Origin: Pseudoalteromonas tunicata
Lineage (GTDB): Bacteria > Pseudomonadota > Gammaproteobacteria > Enterobacterales > Alteromonadaceae
DNA: 64,000 nucleotides
Assembly: GCF_002310815.1 (NCBI RefSeq)
Contig: NZ_CP011032.1
Coordinates: 2,768,001 to 2,832,000 of the forward strand
Direction of reading: 5' to 3'
The translations under genes and the position numbers were made by a program. Positions 35,401 through 44,950 of this stretch are shown here, one piece after another (position 1 is the stretch's first letter; the number at the start of each line of letters is the position of its first letter). The notes beneath the pieces were generated by a model. It was not told the origin of the DNA. It did not search any database and saw nothing but the letters and a program-made list of their open reading frames with translations.

Positions 35401-36139
35401 CTTTGAGGATCCGGATTAAAAATAACGGATTTCCTAGCACATAACGACGCCAGGTCTTTTTTGGTTCGACAAATAAACGATATAACCACTCAAGGCCGTT
35501 ATCCGTCATCCACTTTGGACCACGAGAAATATTGCCGGTATATACGCGATGAAACGCACCTGTGGCTATTTTGACCGGTGCAGTTAATTTATGCGCATTT
35601 GCAGCTATCCATTTCTCTTGAATAGGCATACTCATGCCAACCAAAACTATTTTGGCACCACTTTGATTGATGAGGTCCACAACAGCATCATTTTCATGAT
35701 TATCACGATTAAAAAAACCATGGTGATGACCAACAAAAGGACATTCAGGATGTCGCTTTTTTAATTGCTCTGCAAACGCAATACCTTGTTCAGTTTCATC
35801 ACCGAGTAAAAAAAGAGGCCAATGGTGCAATGTTGCTAAGCTAAATAGTTCATCAAGCCAATCCATCGGTGTCATTCGCTGACCCACCTCTAATCCAAGT
35901 ATTTTAGCGCCTAGTTTTACACCTGCGCCATCAACAAAAATTAAATCGCCACTGTTAAGTACTTCCCTGTAAGCCAAATCGGTAAAACTCAAATTAACTG
36001 CGTGCACATTGAGGTTATAGACATTAAGAGGCTCATTGCTGCTTACTTGCTGTTTTATCACTTCAAAAAGCTCAACTTTATTAATTACATGATAATTAAG
36101 GCCAAGTAACTTAGCCGAACGAAATGGAGTTAATAACAT
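35384..36139 (-). CDS. WecG/TagA/CpsF-family glycosyltransferase
   Basis: A 251-residue GT26 transferase. Family motifs: LNVHAVNLS near the start, DGAGVKLGAKILGL, QRMTPMDWLDEL, and the terminal GLEWLYRLFVEPKKTWRRY. These enzymes usually add the second sugar (ManNAc or ManNAcA) to an undecaprenyl-linked first sugar. It would therefore act after the WcaJ-type transferase encoded nearby. I chose ATG 36139 because TTGAGGGCTTT precedes it; the frame extends 13 codons further. It follows the GT4 gene by 7 bp. Confidence 0.88.
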   Translation of the reverse strand: MLLTPFRSAKLLGLNYHVINKVELFEVIKQQVSSNEPLNVYNLNVHAVNLSFTDLAYREVLNSGDLIFVDGAGVKLGAKILGLEVGQRMTPMDWLDELFSLATLHHWPLFLLGDETEQGIAFAEQLKKRHPECPFVGHHHGFFNRDNHENDAVVDLINQSGAKIVLVGMSMPIQEKWIAANAHKLTAPVKIATGAFHRVYTGNISRGPKWMTDNGLEWLYRLFVEPKKTWRRYVLGNPLFLIRILKAKLFG

Positions 36140-36146
36140 AAAGCCC

Positions 36147-37351
36147 TCAAGAAAATAATGATCTAAAAATAGCAGCAAACATACGGGTGTTTTTATCTAA
36201 ATCAAAATGCTGCTGAATGTGAAAAATAGCATGCTGCTGCATGGTTAAAGTCGAAGAAGGATCTAAAGCGGCTTTTTCGATTGCGTCACTTAATGCTTGT
36301 ACGTCATTAACAGGTACTAATATTCCAGCTTTGCCAGCATCTAATAGTTCAGGGATCCCAGCAATATCCGGCGCAATCACTAACACCCCATTTTGCATCG
36401 CTTCCATCAATACCAGCGGCATCCCTTCAGTAATACTCGACAGTACAAATACATCTGCGTTTGCATAAGAGGCCAATACCTCATGGTGAAACTTTGCACC
36501 AACAAGTTGCACATGCTCAGCTAAAGAATATTGCTCAATAAGCTGCGTAAGCGCTTGACGCTCAGGACCCTCGCCAATGATTGTACAATTAAATTTAATA
36601 TTGTTTTTTTGCAGCAAACTACATGCTTCAATGAGTAAATGCTGGGCTTTATGTATCGATAAGCGCCCTACAGATAAAATCTCTAACGGCTGCTGTAATT
36701 GATTCGTCTGTGGTGAGACAGATAATTTTGCCGGCACACCTAAAGGAATGACTTGGCAACAGTTTAGATCTACCGCAGGAAAATACTTGTTAAGATAATC
36801 AAGATTAAACTGGGAAATTGATACGATTTTATCTGCATTTTGCATCTTCAGCGCTAAATCGGGCACTTTATCAAAAGTAAGATCAGCACCATGTAAAGTA
36901 ATCGAATAGGGAGTATCACTTATGTACTTGAGCCAAAATGCAATTGCAGTTGCACCATAGGTAAAATGGCTATGAACCCAAGTTAGTTCAGGATAACGGC
37001 GTTTTAATAATAAGGCGCCCGTTAAATGGGCAATTGAAGTTTTGAGCTTTTCTTCTAATAAAAATGCTCTTAAAAGTGCTTTAAAATAAACAACAGGCGA
37101 AGAAATTAAAAATAACCAATGCGATAATAACAACTCACCCCATCGCGCCTCACATAAATAGCTCACCTCATTTTGCATCGCTTTCATGTGAGGGTGTACT
37201 TCATTATCTGAAGGTTTATGACTTGAGATAATCTCAAACTCTAAACCTTCAGATTTAAGCCTCTGATACTGATCGAAAATAAAAGTTTCACTTAAAATCG
37301 GAAATATAGAGTTTAAAAAAAGCAGTTTTTTTTTGAGTGTTCCGATTGCAT
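36147..37351 (-). CDS. Glycosyltransferase family 4, start and body in different frames (A9 slippery tract)
   Basis: A GT-B enzyme of about 400 residues. The N-terminal LFLNSIFPILSETFIFDQY and the C-terminal EILSVGRLSIHKAQHLLIEAC and SSITEGMPLVLMEAMQNG are typical GT4. The natural start is ATG 37351, immediately after the wcaJ stop and 8 bp after AGGGAG. Read from there, the frame meets a stop after 12 codons. The body is in the -1 frame, reached at an A9 tract (37326-37334) carrying A-AAA-AAC. With a -1 slip or one extra A the product begins MQSEHSKKKLLFLN, as expected for the family. Without that, only TTG codons inside wcaJ, with no good ribosome binding site, could start the body frame. 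A sequencing error is also possible. Confidence 0.75.
37326..37334 (-). repeat. Homopolymer A9 tract (slippery/phase-variable candidate) in the GT4 gene
   Basis: Nine A on the coding strand at codons 6-9 of the GT4 reading frame. Read in the ATG frame it is TCA AAA AAA AAC, which contains the X-XXY-YYZ heptamer A-AAA-AAC. A run of seven T follows four bases later (37315-37321). Runs of nine A are also prone to RNA-polymerase slippage and to replication slippage. Confidence 0.8.
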
Positions 37352-38812
37352 TTAAGAAGCTCCCTTGCCTTTTAAAACCGCAGGGATGGTTTTTAGTAAT
37401 ATTTTGATATCTAACCAATGATCCCAATTGTCAATGTAATCGCAATCAAGTTTCATCCATTCATTAAATGATAAGTTATTACGGCCATCAACCTGCCAGC
37501 TTCCTGTGATCCCCGGCAATACACTTAATCGTCTTAAATGCCTAAAATCAGTGAAACGGTCATAATCTGCTTTTGGTAAAGGACGCGGTCCAACCAAACT
37601 CATATCCCCTTTAAGGACATTAATTAATTGCGGTAGTTCATCGATACTTGATTTGCGTAAAAAACGGCCTAACGCCGTGATCCGCGGATCATTTTTCATT
37701 TTAAACGCCGCGCCATCAAGTTCATTGCTAGTTTCTCTAAGCTTATCTTGCATGGCATCTGCACCGGCAATCATGGTTCTAAATTTGATCAGTTTAAAAA
37801 TGCGACCATTATAACCATAACGTTCTTGCACAAAAAACGCACCACCGCGTGATTGCAAGTTAATTAAAATAATACACACTAAAAATAACGGACTTAATAC
37901 TATTAAACCAAGTACAGCCGCAGTTAAATCAATAATACGTTTAAAAATAAATGCACCACCAATATGGTAACCAGATTGTACAGTAAGCTCTGGTGCTGCT
38001 TTATCAGTAGATGAAAAACTAATATTATCGAGATTAATTTTTGTCATTTCAGTATTTTTAAATAATGTACTGACCACTGAAGCCATAGGAAAGCGTAACA
38101 TTATACCTTGGGAATGAGCCCGGTATATCACACTATCTAAATCTGGATTTCTGGCGGAGGTATCAGTAAAAATAACAAGATCATCAATAATGTTGTATTT
38201 CAAAATTTCGTCAAAATCTTTAAAAGTGCCAATCACTTTATCGTTATGATTTGAACCTAATGCATCTGCAGACAAATGGCCAATGATATGGCTTTCTTGA
38301 TTTTTAAGTTTATTTGCATACGCAAATGCGTACTCACAGTCACCTAAAAATAAAATATGGCGGCGATTTGAATCACCTAGGTGGAAGCGTTTAATCGAGA
38401 ACCAGACTATGTGTCTAAATAATAATGTTAATACAACCGTAGCAGGAAATAATACCAGTATAACCAACCAACCGGTGAAGATAGAAATATTCAGTAAATT
38501 ACCCGTAGCGAGTACAAGAATATTAATAATCAGTTGTGCTTTAATAATCGAAAAAGCATCTGTTATTAAGGTATGAGGTAAATACTTAGGCTGATAAAGC
38601 GAGAGTTGCTCAAAGAAAAAACTATATAAGCCAAACAAAATAGAAACAATAATAAAATTGACCATCGAAACACGCATAGTCAAAAAATCATAGATATTAT
38701 TCGATTCAATTAACGTACTGTTAAAACCGACTAAAATAAATAGTGATACTATAAATGCTAGTAAATCACTAAATTTAAAAACCTTATAGATTAAATTATT
38801 GGAGCGAGTCAC
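37352..38812 (-). CDS. wcaJ: Undecaprenyl-phosphate sugar-1-phosphate transferase (WcaJ family)
   Basis: A polyprenyl glycosylphosphotransferase of 486 residues that starts the EPS repeat unit by moving a hexose-1-phosphate to undecaprenyl phosphate. Four N-terminal membrane helices are followed by a CoA-binding-like domain (RRHILFLGDCEYA). A re-entrant helix precedes the catalytic Bac_transf domain: KFRTMIAGADA, SSIDELPQLINVLKGDMSLVGPRPL and LPGITGSWQVDGRN. Start choice: the frame opens at GTG 38821, but GTG 38812 (MTRSNNLIYK) has AAGG 8 bp upstream. The GT4 gene follows directly. Confidence 0.92.
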   Translation of the reverse strand: MTRSNNLIYKVFKFSDLLAFIVSLFILVGFNSTLIESNNIYDFLTMRVSMVNFIIVSILFGLYSFFFEQLSLYQPKYLPHTLITDAFSIIKAQLIINILVLATGNLLNISIFTGWLVILVLFPATVVLTLLFRHIVWFSIKRFHLGDSNRRHILFLGDCEYAFAYANKLKNQESHIIGHLSADALGSNHNDKVIGTFKDFDEILKYNIIDDLVIFTDTSARNPDLDSVIYRAHSQGIMLRFPMASVVSTLFKNTEMTKINLDNISFSSTDKAAPELTVQSGYHIGGAFIFKRIIDLTAAVLGLIVLSPLFLVCIILINLQSRGGAFFVQERYGYNGRIFKLIKFRTMIAGADAMQDKLRETSNELDGAAFKMKNDPRITALGRFLRKSSIDELPQLINVLKGDMSLVGPRPLPKADYDRFTDFRHLRRLSVLPGITGSWQVDGRNNLSFNEWMKLDCDYIDNWDHWLDIKILLKTIPAVLKGKGAS

Positions 38813-38855
38813 ATCTACCACCTTAATACTCGAACTAACATCTAACTAATTGATA

Positions 38856-38889
38856 AAACTCGGGAAAATAAAAAACCTAACCTGAGTTT
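38856..38889 (-). terminator. Hairpin between the ExeA-like gene and wcaJ, possible attenuator
   Basis: On the reverse strand, AAACTCAGG pairs with CCCGAGTTT (one G-U) around a 16-base U-rich loop, followed by TTATC. It could weaken read-through from the ATPase gene into wcaJ. The large loop makes this uncertain. Confidence 0.3.
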
Positions 38890-38891
38890 AA

Positions 38892-40718
38892 TTAATTAAA
38901 AATTTTCTCAAAATCCTTAAAGCTCAAATTAACAATTGCATCCTGCGCTTGGTCAAATGATGCATAAGGCCCTATAAACACTCTTGAAACATAGCGATAA
39001 TCCCATTTTTCACTTTGAAAAACGGTTTTAAACCCCAGTTGATTCAAGTAATCAGCGCTTTGTTTTGCCGCACTCTGTTTGGTAAAAGAACCATAATAGA
39101 CATATACACTTCCGGTCTTAGTCCGAGTTAATAAACCAATCTCAGATAAAATAGGTAACTGAAGATCATGCTGGCTATTAACTTCATTTAAGTTATTTAT
39201 ATGAGGGTTAACCTGCCTGACAATATCTTCAATTGTCGCATTCCACGCGCCGTATTGATTTTTTATAACTTGGCTAAGTGCAACACCTTCATCGACTCGA
39301 ATCGCATTTAAACCCTGCATATTAGGATGGAAAGGAAAATAAATATCATGCTCTGAATCCCATGATGACTCAGATACAGCTGCTGTATTTGTGGTTGAAA
39401 TTTTACTTTTATCAACCGCAGCCAAAGGCATACTAAGACGATGATCATTCATCGCTGCTGGATTTGAAGGGGCAACCTTTTCAAAACTACGGTCAAAATT
39501 CGACTGTACACTAGTTGGAGATTTAATCTGATACCGACTGTTAGAATTATCAACTGGCATCGAAGGTCTCATATCAGCATTTGCCTCTTCAGAATCATAT
39601 CGCAGTGGCGTTTGGCTATAAGATGATGATGGCAACTTTTGCTGCATATTACGTTGTGAACTTGAATTGCTATTTGCTTGATTTGATAACGAAATCGTTA
39701 AATAAACTAAGTAAATCAATAACAAAACCACCAAAACACCTGCAAGTTTAATGAGCATGGCTTTATCAAATGAGATACGTGATGGTTGATTTATTTTTTT
39801 ACTTGGTAAAGGAATGGCAACTAATGGTTCAGGCTCATTTTGAACAGCTTCAGTTAAAACCGCGTCATTTACCTGCTCTACCGATGTTTGTGCTGGCGGT
39901 ACACTACTTAAAAAGGGTAGATCGGCTTTAGCTAGAGTGACAATTTTATCATCAATAGTGTCACATTTTTTCAGATAACCATGAAATAAACTCGCATCAC
40001 AAACCTGATTAATTAAGCGAGGACTCCCTGACGAAATGGTATAAATTAAATCAACCGCAGCGTGCGTAAATACTTTTCGTGTAACACCTGCTGTTTTTAA
40101 ACGATAATCGATGTAATTTTCTGTAAGGGCACGATTTAAGTAACCCAACGCTTTACTAATAGCCACCCGCTGTAACAAAGCACGATTTGGACCACTGTTT
40201 AGCTTTGTCAGTAATTCTGGTTGGCCAACTAATACAAATTGCACCATTTTTTTACTTAGATGTTCTAAATTAGATAATAACCTTACTTTCTCAAGGGCAT
40301 CATCATTGAGCATCTGAGCTTCGTCAATTAAAATAACAAAGCGAAAATCATCACTGCGACCGGTTAATAATTTGTTTTTAATTTCAGCAACAAGTTGATT
40401 TGCGCCCATATCAGCGGCATTTTCAATCATTAAACAACTAGCAATAAAATAGAAAAACTCATCAGACCCCAATTTAGGGTTCGTTATTTCGATAATTTTG
40501 TTATTTTTATCATCTGTGAGTAAGTCTTTAAGTACTTTTAATGCTTGCGTTTTTCCGGCGCCAATCTCACCTGTTAATAGCAACACCCCTTTGGCTTGTT
40601 TAATGCCATACATTAAAGAGGCTAAGACTTCCCGATGACTATCACTCGGGAAAAAGAATTTTGCATTTAATGTATTTTCAAAAGGCTCACTTTTAAAATT
40701 ATAAAAGTCGTTATACAT
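38892..40718 (-). CDS. ExeA-like AAA ATPase with membrane segment and C-terminal SPOR domain
   Basis: A 608-residue inner-membrane protein. Residues about 1-270 form an ExeA/GspA-type AAA+ ATPase: FFPSDSHREVLASL, Walker A LLTGEIGAGKT, Walker B FVILIDEAQML, and GSPRLINQVCDASL. One membrane helix lies near residue 330 (LIKLAGVLVVLLLIYLVYL). A low-complexity Ser/Asn/Gln-rich periplasmic linker follows, and the C-terminal 80 residues are a SPOR peptidoglycan-binding domain (VYVYYGSFTKQSAAKQSADYL). Relatives of the ATPase occur in type II secretion, MSHA pilus and exosortase-linked EPS loci. Here it may help the export complex pass the cell wall. Confidence 0.85.
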   Translation of the reverse strand: MYNDFYNFKSEPFENTLNAKFFFPSDSHREVLASLMYGIKQAKGVLLLTGEIGAGKTQALKVLKDLLTDDKNNKIIEITNPKLGSDEFFYFIASCLMIENAADMGANQLVAEIKNKLLTGRSDDFRFVILIDEAQMLNDDALEKVRLLSNLEHLSKKMVQFVLVGQPELLTKLNSGPNRALLQRVAISKALGYLNRALTENYIDYRLKTAGVTRKVFTHAAVDLIYTISSGSPRLINQVCDASLFHGYLKKCDTIDDKIVTLAKADLPFLSSVPPAQTSVEQVNDAVLTEAVQNEPEPLVAIPLPSKKINQPSRISFDKAMLIKLAGVLVVLLLIYLVYLTISLSNQANSNSSSQRNMQQKLPSSSYSQTPLRYDSEEANADMRPSMPVDNSNSRYQIKSPTSVQSNFDRSFEKVAPSNPAAMNDHRLSMPLAAVDKSKISTTNTAAVSESSWDSEHDIYFPFHPNMQGLNAIRVDEGVALSQVIKNQYGAWNATIEDIVRQVNPHINNLNEVNSQHDLQLPILSEIGLLTRTKTGSVYVYYGSFTKQSAAKQSADYLNQLGFKTVFQSEKWDYRYVSRVFIGPYASFDQAQDAIVNLSFKDFEKIFN

Positions 40719-40852
40719 TGATTACTTCACCCCAAGTCAAAATTACGTAATAACAAATATTAAATTCACTAATTTGTTTATCTTACGCTATTTTTTTTTG
40801 TTGTTCAGCTCTTTGTAATACTTTGTTATGAATATTATTGCACTTACAACAA

Positions 40853-43756
40853 TTATTTTTTTAGAACTATGTTGTCCAGAGTGATTTGATTACCATTTTG
40901 CGCAGGATTGTTTGAGCGTATAAAAATCCACTCCAACAAGAACGGCGCTTCATAACCATCAAACGTATAAGTGGCTGTTGTTTTAAATTCGCTATCATTT
41001 TCAGCTTTATCACTATAAAAAGCGGCTTTGGTATACGCCTTATTGATAAAAAAGCCAAATTCATCTCCTGCACCTTTATTAAGCTTATATTGGAACTGAA
41101 TACTTTTGGCTTCTCGAACCGTCATTCGAAGCACGCTCGCTTTCCCCTCAGCTAACTCTTTTTTAGAATGGACCTGATATTGCCCCTGCGTTGCTGTATA
41201 GGTATTTTCACTAACAACCCAATCACCTGTCATAGAAGCGGCAAGTTGGCCATCTTCGAAATCTATTAGTTTTTCATCTGATGGATTATAGGCTGACATA
41301 TCAATCGCAGTGCCCTGTTCATTAATTACAATATACTGATCAAAAATGGCCCCATCATTTGCTAAATCAATGACTCGAATAACACAGCTACCTGGTAACT
41401 TAGTTTCTGAGTTAATTTTTAATTTGGCCTCAGTAACATTAAATAAGGTATCTGCAAATGTCGTTGAATCTTTGGCGGCCAATTTGCAATCAGCGCCAGC
41501 AAGTTCTTCGACAATACGCCAATTAAATAAACTCGGTGCACTGGCTGAGCTTAGCGCCAAGATATTTATTTCTTCTTTATCAACTAATTTATATTTGGAT
41601 AATACCAGCTCGGTATGAGAGCTATTTACTGCCAGTTCAAAGCTCACGTTTTGCGCAGGCGAAGTCCCTGCAACATAGTTATTCTTATCAATAATTTTAA
41701 TTACATCACTTTGTGCATCATCCATTTTCAAAGCAGCAATCGTATTATCTGTTGGGTTTTTTACCAAAAAGGAGTGATTAGTCCAAACATAATCAGGTTG
41801 TTTGGCCGTCCAATTGGTAGTCGCTTTTATCAATTTCTCTGTTTGTGGCGATACATTAAAATAAGCCTTGGTTGAAGAACCTTTAGCAGACACTCCAGAT
41901 AGTTTTATTTCAGCGGGTGTCGTTTTTGTAAATTTGCTTGCATCATATTGACCAAAAATATACGGCACATTTTCACTACCATCGAGCAAGCTAACTTTTA
42001 ACTCCCAAGTTCCTTGGCGTTTAGGTGTTACGTATTCAAGCTGATAAATTGAACTGAGTTGATCACTGATAAGCTGATTTTGTGTATCAACAGCCAAAGT
42101 AATAAGTGAAAAATCCCCTTTAGTAGTAATTACTTGACCATTAGAAGCGATTTTACTCAGCTCAGTCGGTATTGCAGCACCGGCTTCAAGCTCAGCGGTA
42201 AAAATCACCACCACGTCTTTATTACCTCGCGCTGCAATAACATCGCTAAGTGAAGAAGTACCGGACTCATGGGCGCCATCGGTAATTAACACTAAAAAGC
42301 CCTGTACAATCCCTTCAGAACTTGACTCATTATTCCACTGCGACAATCCCTTTATTGTCCCGCCGTATAAATCGGTGGAATTATTATCAACCCGAGATTG
42401 ACGATTCAAAAGGGCGAGCTCATTAAGTTTTTGAGCTATGATGGTTAAATTATTTGTCGCACCAAACCAGACATCAGCCGTTTGGTCAAAAATGACCAAA
42501 GAAACCGTCTGACCTGCTAACAATTTAGATTCTAATTGGCCACCGCTCGCTTGAACATAAATCATATTACGGATGCTTTCGATCAATAAGCTAAAATCGC
42601 TATCACTGATACTCGCGCTTATGTCTAGAGCAAAAACTAGAGGTTGGACCAAACCCGCATCTTCAATCGGAATTATCTGAGCAAAAGATTCACTACGCTT
42701 ACCAACATCAACTCCATTTTCTTCCACTAAAAATTTCGTTTTCCAACTATCACTTCCAGAAGCAGCTAAACCAGTGATAGGCTTGCCTTGACCATCAAGT
42801 ACTTTAAAAGTAGATACAATTTTTGACGGCAATTTTCCAAAAGCTTGAATTGGCTCAATTGAATTAGTTTCAATTTCATCAATATAAATACTCAGCGTAG
42901 TTTCTAAATTAAATACTGTAGCGCTAATATCAACCGGCCCCACAGTTAAGGGATTAAGTAAACCATCTTGAGTCACTGTTGCTCTGGAGTCATCACTGGT
43001 TTGCCAAACAATTCCATCAACTATTTTTTCAGAGCTGTTATCGGTAAATGCGGCGAGTAAAGACAACTGAACAAAATCCCCCATGGCAAAATAGCTTTGT
43101 TGTGTTGAGGTAATCGCAATACTTTTAATACCAGGTTTTACTGTTATTTTTTGTGAAGCTGAGAAATCTTGATAGATTGCATTAATTTCTACCTCGCCTT
43201 CAGCTTTAAAAACCAAATTCCCTAATGCATCTATTGTGGCGATAGTTTGGTTGCTACTTCCCCATGTGATCCCTGTCGCAATTTCGCTAAAACTGCTGTC
43301 TTTGTAAAAAACAAAAATGCTGAATTTAACGCCACTTTGTCCAATTAAATAAGCATTTGCAGTGGTTTTTATCCCTATCGAGACGATTTCTTCCGCGGGT
43401 AAAAGATCCGATAAAATAGTAAAACTATAACTTGCAGAGACACCTTTATAAGTTGTAGAGATAATTACGGTACCAGGTGCAACTGCTTGTAATTGTCCAC
43501 TGTTGCTGATTTTTGCAATACTCTCATCTGAACTAGCCCATGTTGCTTTTGCCGTAAGATCTTCAGTTAGACCACCGGCAAAGGTGCCAATCAAACTTAA
43601 TTGAATCGCTGCAGAGCTTTGATAAATCGGATTGGTATAAGGGACTATTGAAATTTTCTCAGGGGTTGGAACCGCTGAATCTTCCGCTGGAGGGCTGCCA
43701 CATGCAGTTAAAAGCAGTAAAATAAAGGCACTAAAAAATACTTTTAAAACAGGCAT
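40853..43756 (-). CDS. Large lipoprotein with Ig-like repeats and a von Willebrand factor A domain
   Basis: A lipoprotein of about 967 residues: lipobox LLTAC after a hydrophobic signal, then three bacterial Ig-like (BIG2) repeats (ATWASSDESIAKIS...GTVIIST pattern, recurring twice). A VWA domain begins near residue 380 with the MIDAS motif DISASIS and continues to ITDGAHES. The C-terminal 120 residues look like a carbohydrate-binding or jelly-roll domain (LIDFEDGQLAASMTGDW). It is probably on the outer surface and may bind the polymer or another protein. I chose ATG 43756; ATG 43780 is also in frame. Both starts have weak ribosome binding sites. It lies upstream of the ExeA-like gene, which follows 134 bp later in the same direction. 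Confidence 0.8.
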   Translation of the reverse strand: MPVLKVFFSAFILLLLTACGSPPAEDSAVPTPEKISIVPYTNPIYQSSAAIQLSLIGTFAGGLTEDLTAKATWASSDESIAKISNSGQLQAVAPGTVIISTTYKGVSASYSFTILSDLLPAEEIVSIGIKTTANAYLIGQSGVKFSIFVFYKDSSFSEIATGITWGSSNQTIATIDALGNLVFKAEGEVEINAIYQDFSASQKITVKPGIKSIAITSTQQSYFAMGDFVQLSLLAAFTDNSSEKIVDGIVWQTSDDSRATVTQDGLLNPLTVGPVDISATVFNLETTLSIYIDEIETNSIEPIQAFGKLPSKIVSTFKVLDGQGKPITGLAASGSDSWKTKFLVEENGVDVGKRSESFAQIIPIEDAGLVQPLVFALDISASISDSDFSLLIESIRNMIYVQASGGQLESKLLAGQTVSLVIFDQTADVWFGATNNLTIIAQKLNELALLNRQSRVDNNSTDLYGGTIKGLSQWNNESSSEGIVQGFLVLITDGAHESGTSSLSDVIAARGNKDVVVIFTAELEAGAAIPTELSKIASNGQVITTKGDFSLITLAVDTQNQLISDQLSSIYQLEYVTPKRQGTWELKVSLLDGSENVPYIFGQYDASKFTKTTPAEIKLSGVSAKGSSTKAYFNVSPQTEKLIKATTNWTAKQPDYVWTNHSFLVKNPTDNTIAALKMDDAQSDVIKIIDKNNYVAGTSPAQNVSFELAVNSSHTELVLSKYKLVDKEEINILALSSASAPSLFNWRIVEELAGADCKLAAKDSTTFADTLFNVTEAKLKINSETKLPGSCVIRVIDLANDGAIFDQYIVINEQGTAIDMSAYNPSDEKLIDFEDGQLAASMTGDWVVSENTYTATQGQYQVHSKKELAEGKASVLRMTVREAKSIQFQYKLNKGAGDEFGFFINKAYTKAAFYSDKAENDSEFKTTATYTFDGYEAPFLLEWIFIRSNNPAQNGNQITLDNIVLKK

Positions 43757-43942
43757 ATGACACCAAAGACTTTTAATCATTTACAATTTATTAAGACATT
43801 TTACCTAGTTTAAGCTCAAAAAAAAGTAGTTTTGTGGCTTTAACAAAAATAGCAGTCCCCAAAAACACGTTGCTGACTCGCAATCGAGTTATTTTTACAA
43901 TAGAATCAAGGTCGGTATTTTAGATTAAAGTATGAATTAATA

Positions 43943-44950
43943 ATGGGGCAACGTTCAAATTGGGTTGATTATTGTAAAGCTATTGGCATTTTCTTAGTCG
44001 TTTTTGGCCATGTTTTAAGTGGTTTAGTAAATGCTGGCTTTGAAATGAATCAAACTTATTTCACCCTCATTTATAGTGTTATTTATACCTTTCATATGCC
44101 GTTATTCTTTTTTCTTTCTGGATTATTTTTTTACTCTTCGCTACAAAAATATCATGTCGGTGGCCTAATAAATCAAAAAATAGATACCCTTTTTTATATT
44201 TATATTTTTTGGTCGCTATTTCAAGGCTCGATAGAAGTTGTGCTAAGCCAATTCACCACCAACGGTATTACCTTTAGAGAAGTATTCCAGCTTTTTACTG
44301 AACCAAGAATGCAGTTTTGGTTTCTCTATGCCCTCATTTATATTTTTATAATCTCATTGGCGGCTTATAAATTTATGAGTGTGAAATACACACCTATTTT
44401 ATTTATATTCACGGCGGCTCTTTATGTGTTTGCGGCCCAATTACCTCAAGGTTTTAACTTATATTTGGTTTATCAGAATTTAGTGTTTTTTGTTGCAGGG
44501 ATTTATTTTAATCAGCTCAATAAAGAACCTGCGTCTAATAACACGCTATTATTGTTAAGTGCGATTGCTTTCTTAATGGTGCAATATTTTTTCCATCAAG
44601 ATCATGTTTTTAGCGATAGAGGATTATTTTCACTGTTAACCGCTTTAACCAGTATCTATTTTGTTATACAACTAGCTTGCTTAATTAATAAGCACCCACT
44701 TCAGTGGCTATTAACTATTGGCACTTATTCTTTGAGTATTTATCTCATTCACATTTTAGTTGGCAGTGGAATACGAATTCTTTTAGCGAAGGTTTTACAT
44801 CTCGAAAATTTCGCCATCCACCTTTTACTCGGAGTCGCTTTTGGCATAGCCATTCCACTGCTATTTCAAAAAATAGTGAATGACTATCGCATCAACTTTA
44901 TTTTCAGTGCGCCCATCAGCCGTTTGTGGCGCACTAAATATCACCTTTAG
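43943..44950 (+). CDS. Membrane acyltransferase, family 3 (OafA/WcaF-type sugar acetylase)
   Basis: A 335-residue protein with about 10 membrane helices. The family-3 acyltransferase opening is clear (WVDYCKAIGIFLVVFGHVLSG, with the catalytic His in FGHV), and a second mark is YTFHMPLFFFLSGLFF. Such enzymes O-acetylate exported polysaccharides, so it likely decorates the EPS. It is divergent from the VWA lipoprotein gene and overlaps the convergent ABC transporter gene by 17 bp. The start at 43943 has no strong ribosome binding site. Confidence 0.88.
   Translation: MGQRSNWVDYCKAIGIFLVVFGHVLSGLVNAGFEMNQTYFTLIYSVIYTFHMPLFFFLSGLFFYSSLQKYHVGGLINQKIDTLFYIYIFWSLFQGSIEVVLSQFTTNGITFREVFQLFTEPRMQFWFLYALIYIFIISLAAYKFMSVKYTPILFIFTAALYVFAAQLPQGFNLYLVYQNLVFFVAGIYFNQLNKEPASNNTLLLLSAIAFLMVQYFFHQDHVFSDRGLFSLLTALTSIYFVIQLACLINKHPLQWLLTIGTYSLSIYLIHILVGSGIRILLAKVLHLENFAIHLLLGVAFGIAIPLLFQKIVNDYRINFIFSAPISRLWRTKYHL

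Noticed and set aside
21252..44950. Exosortase (XrtA/PEP-CTERM) type EPS locus, suggested by the ExeA-like ATPase, asparagine-synthetase-like enzyme and WcaJ
   Set aside because: No exosortase gene and no protein with a PEP-CTERM tail was found in the window, and the other genes fit an ordinary Wzx/Wzy system.
35384..44950. Two converging gene pairs with identical 17-bp overlaps (35384-35400 and 44934-44950)
   Set aside because: Short tail-to-tail overlaps are common in compact genomes, and the equal length is probably chance.
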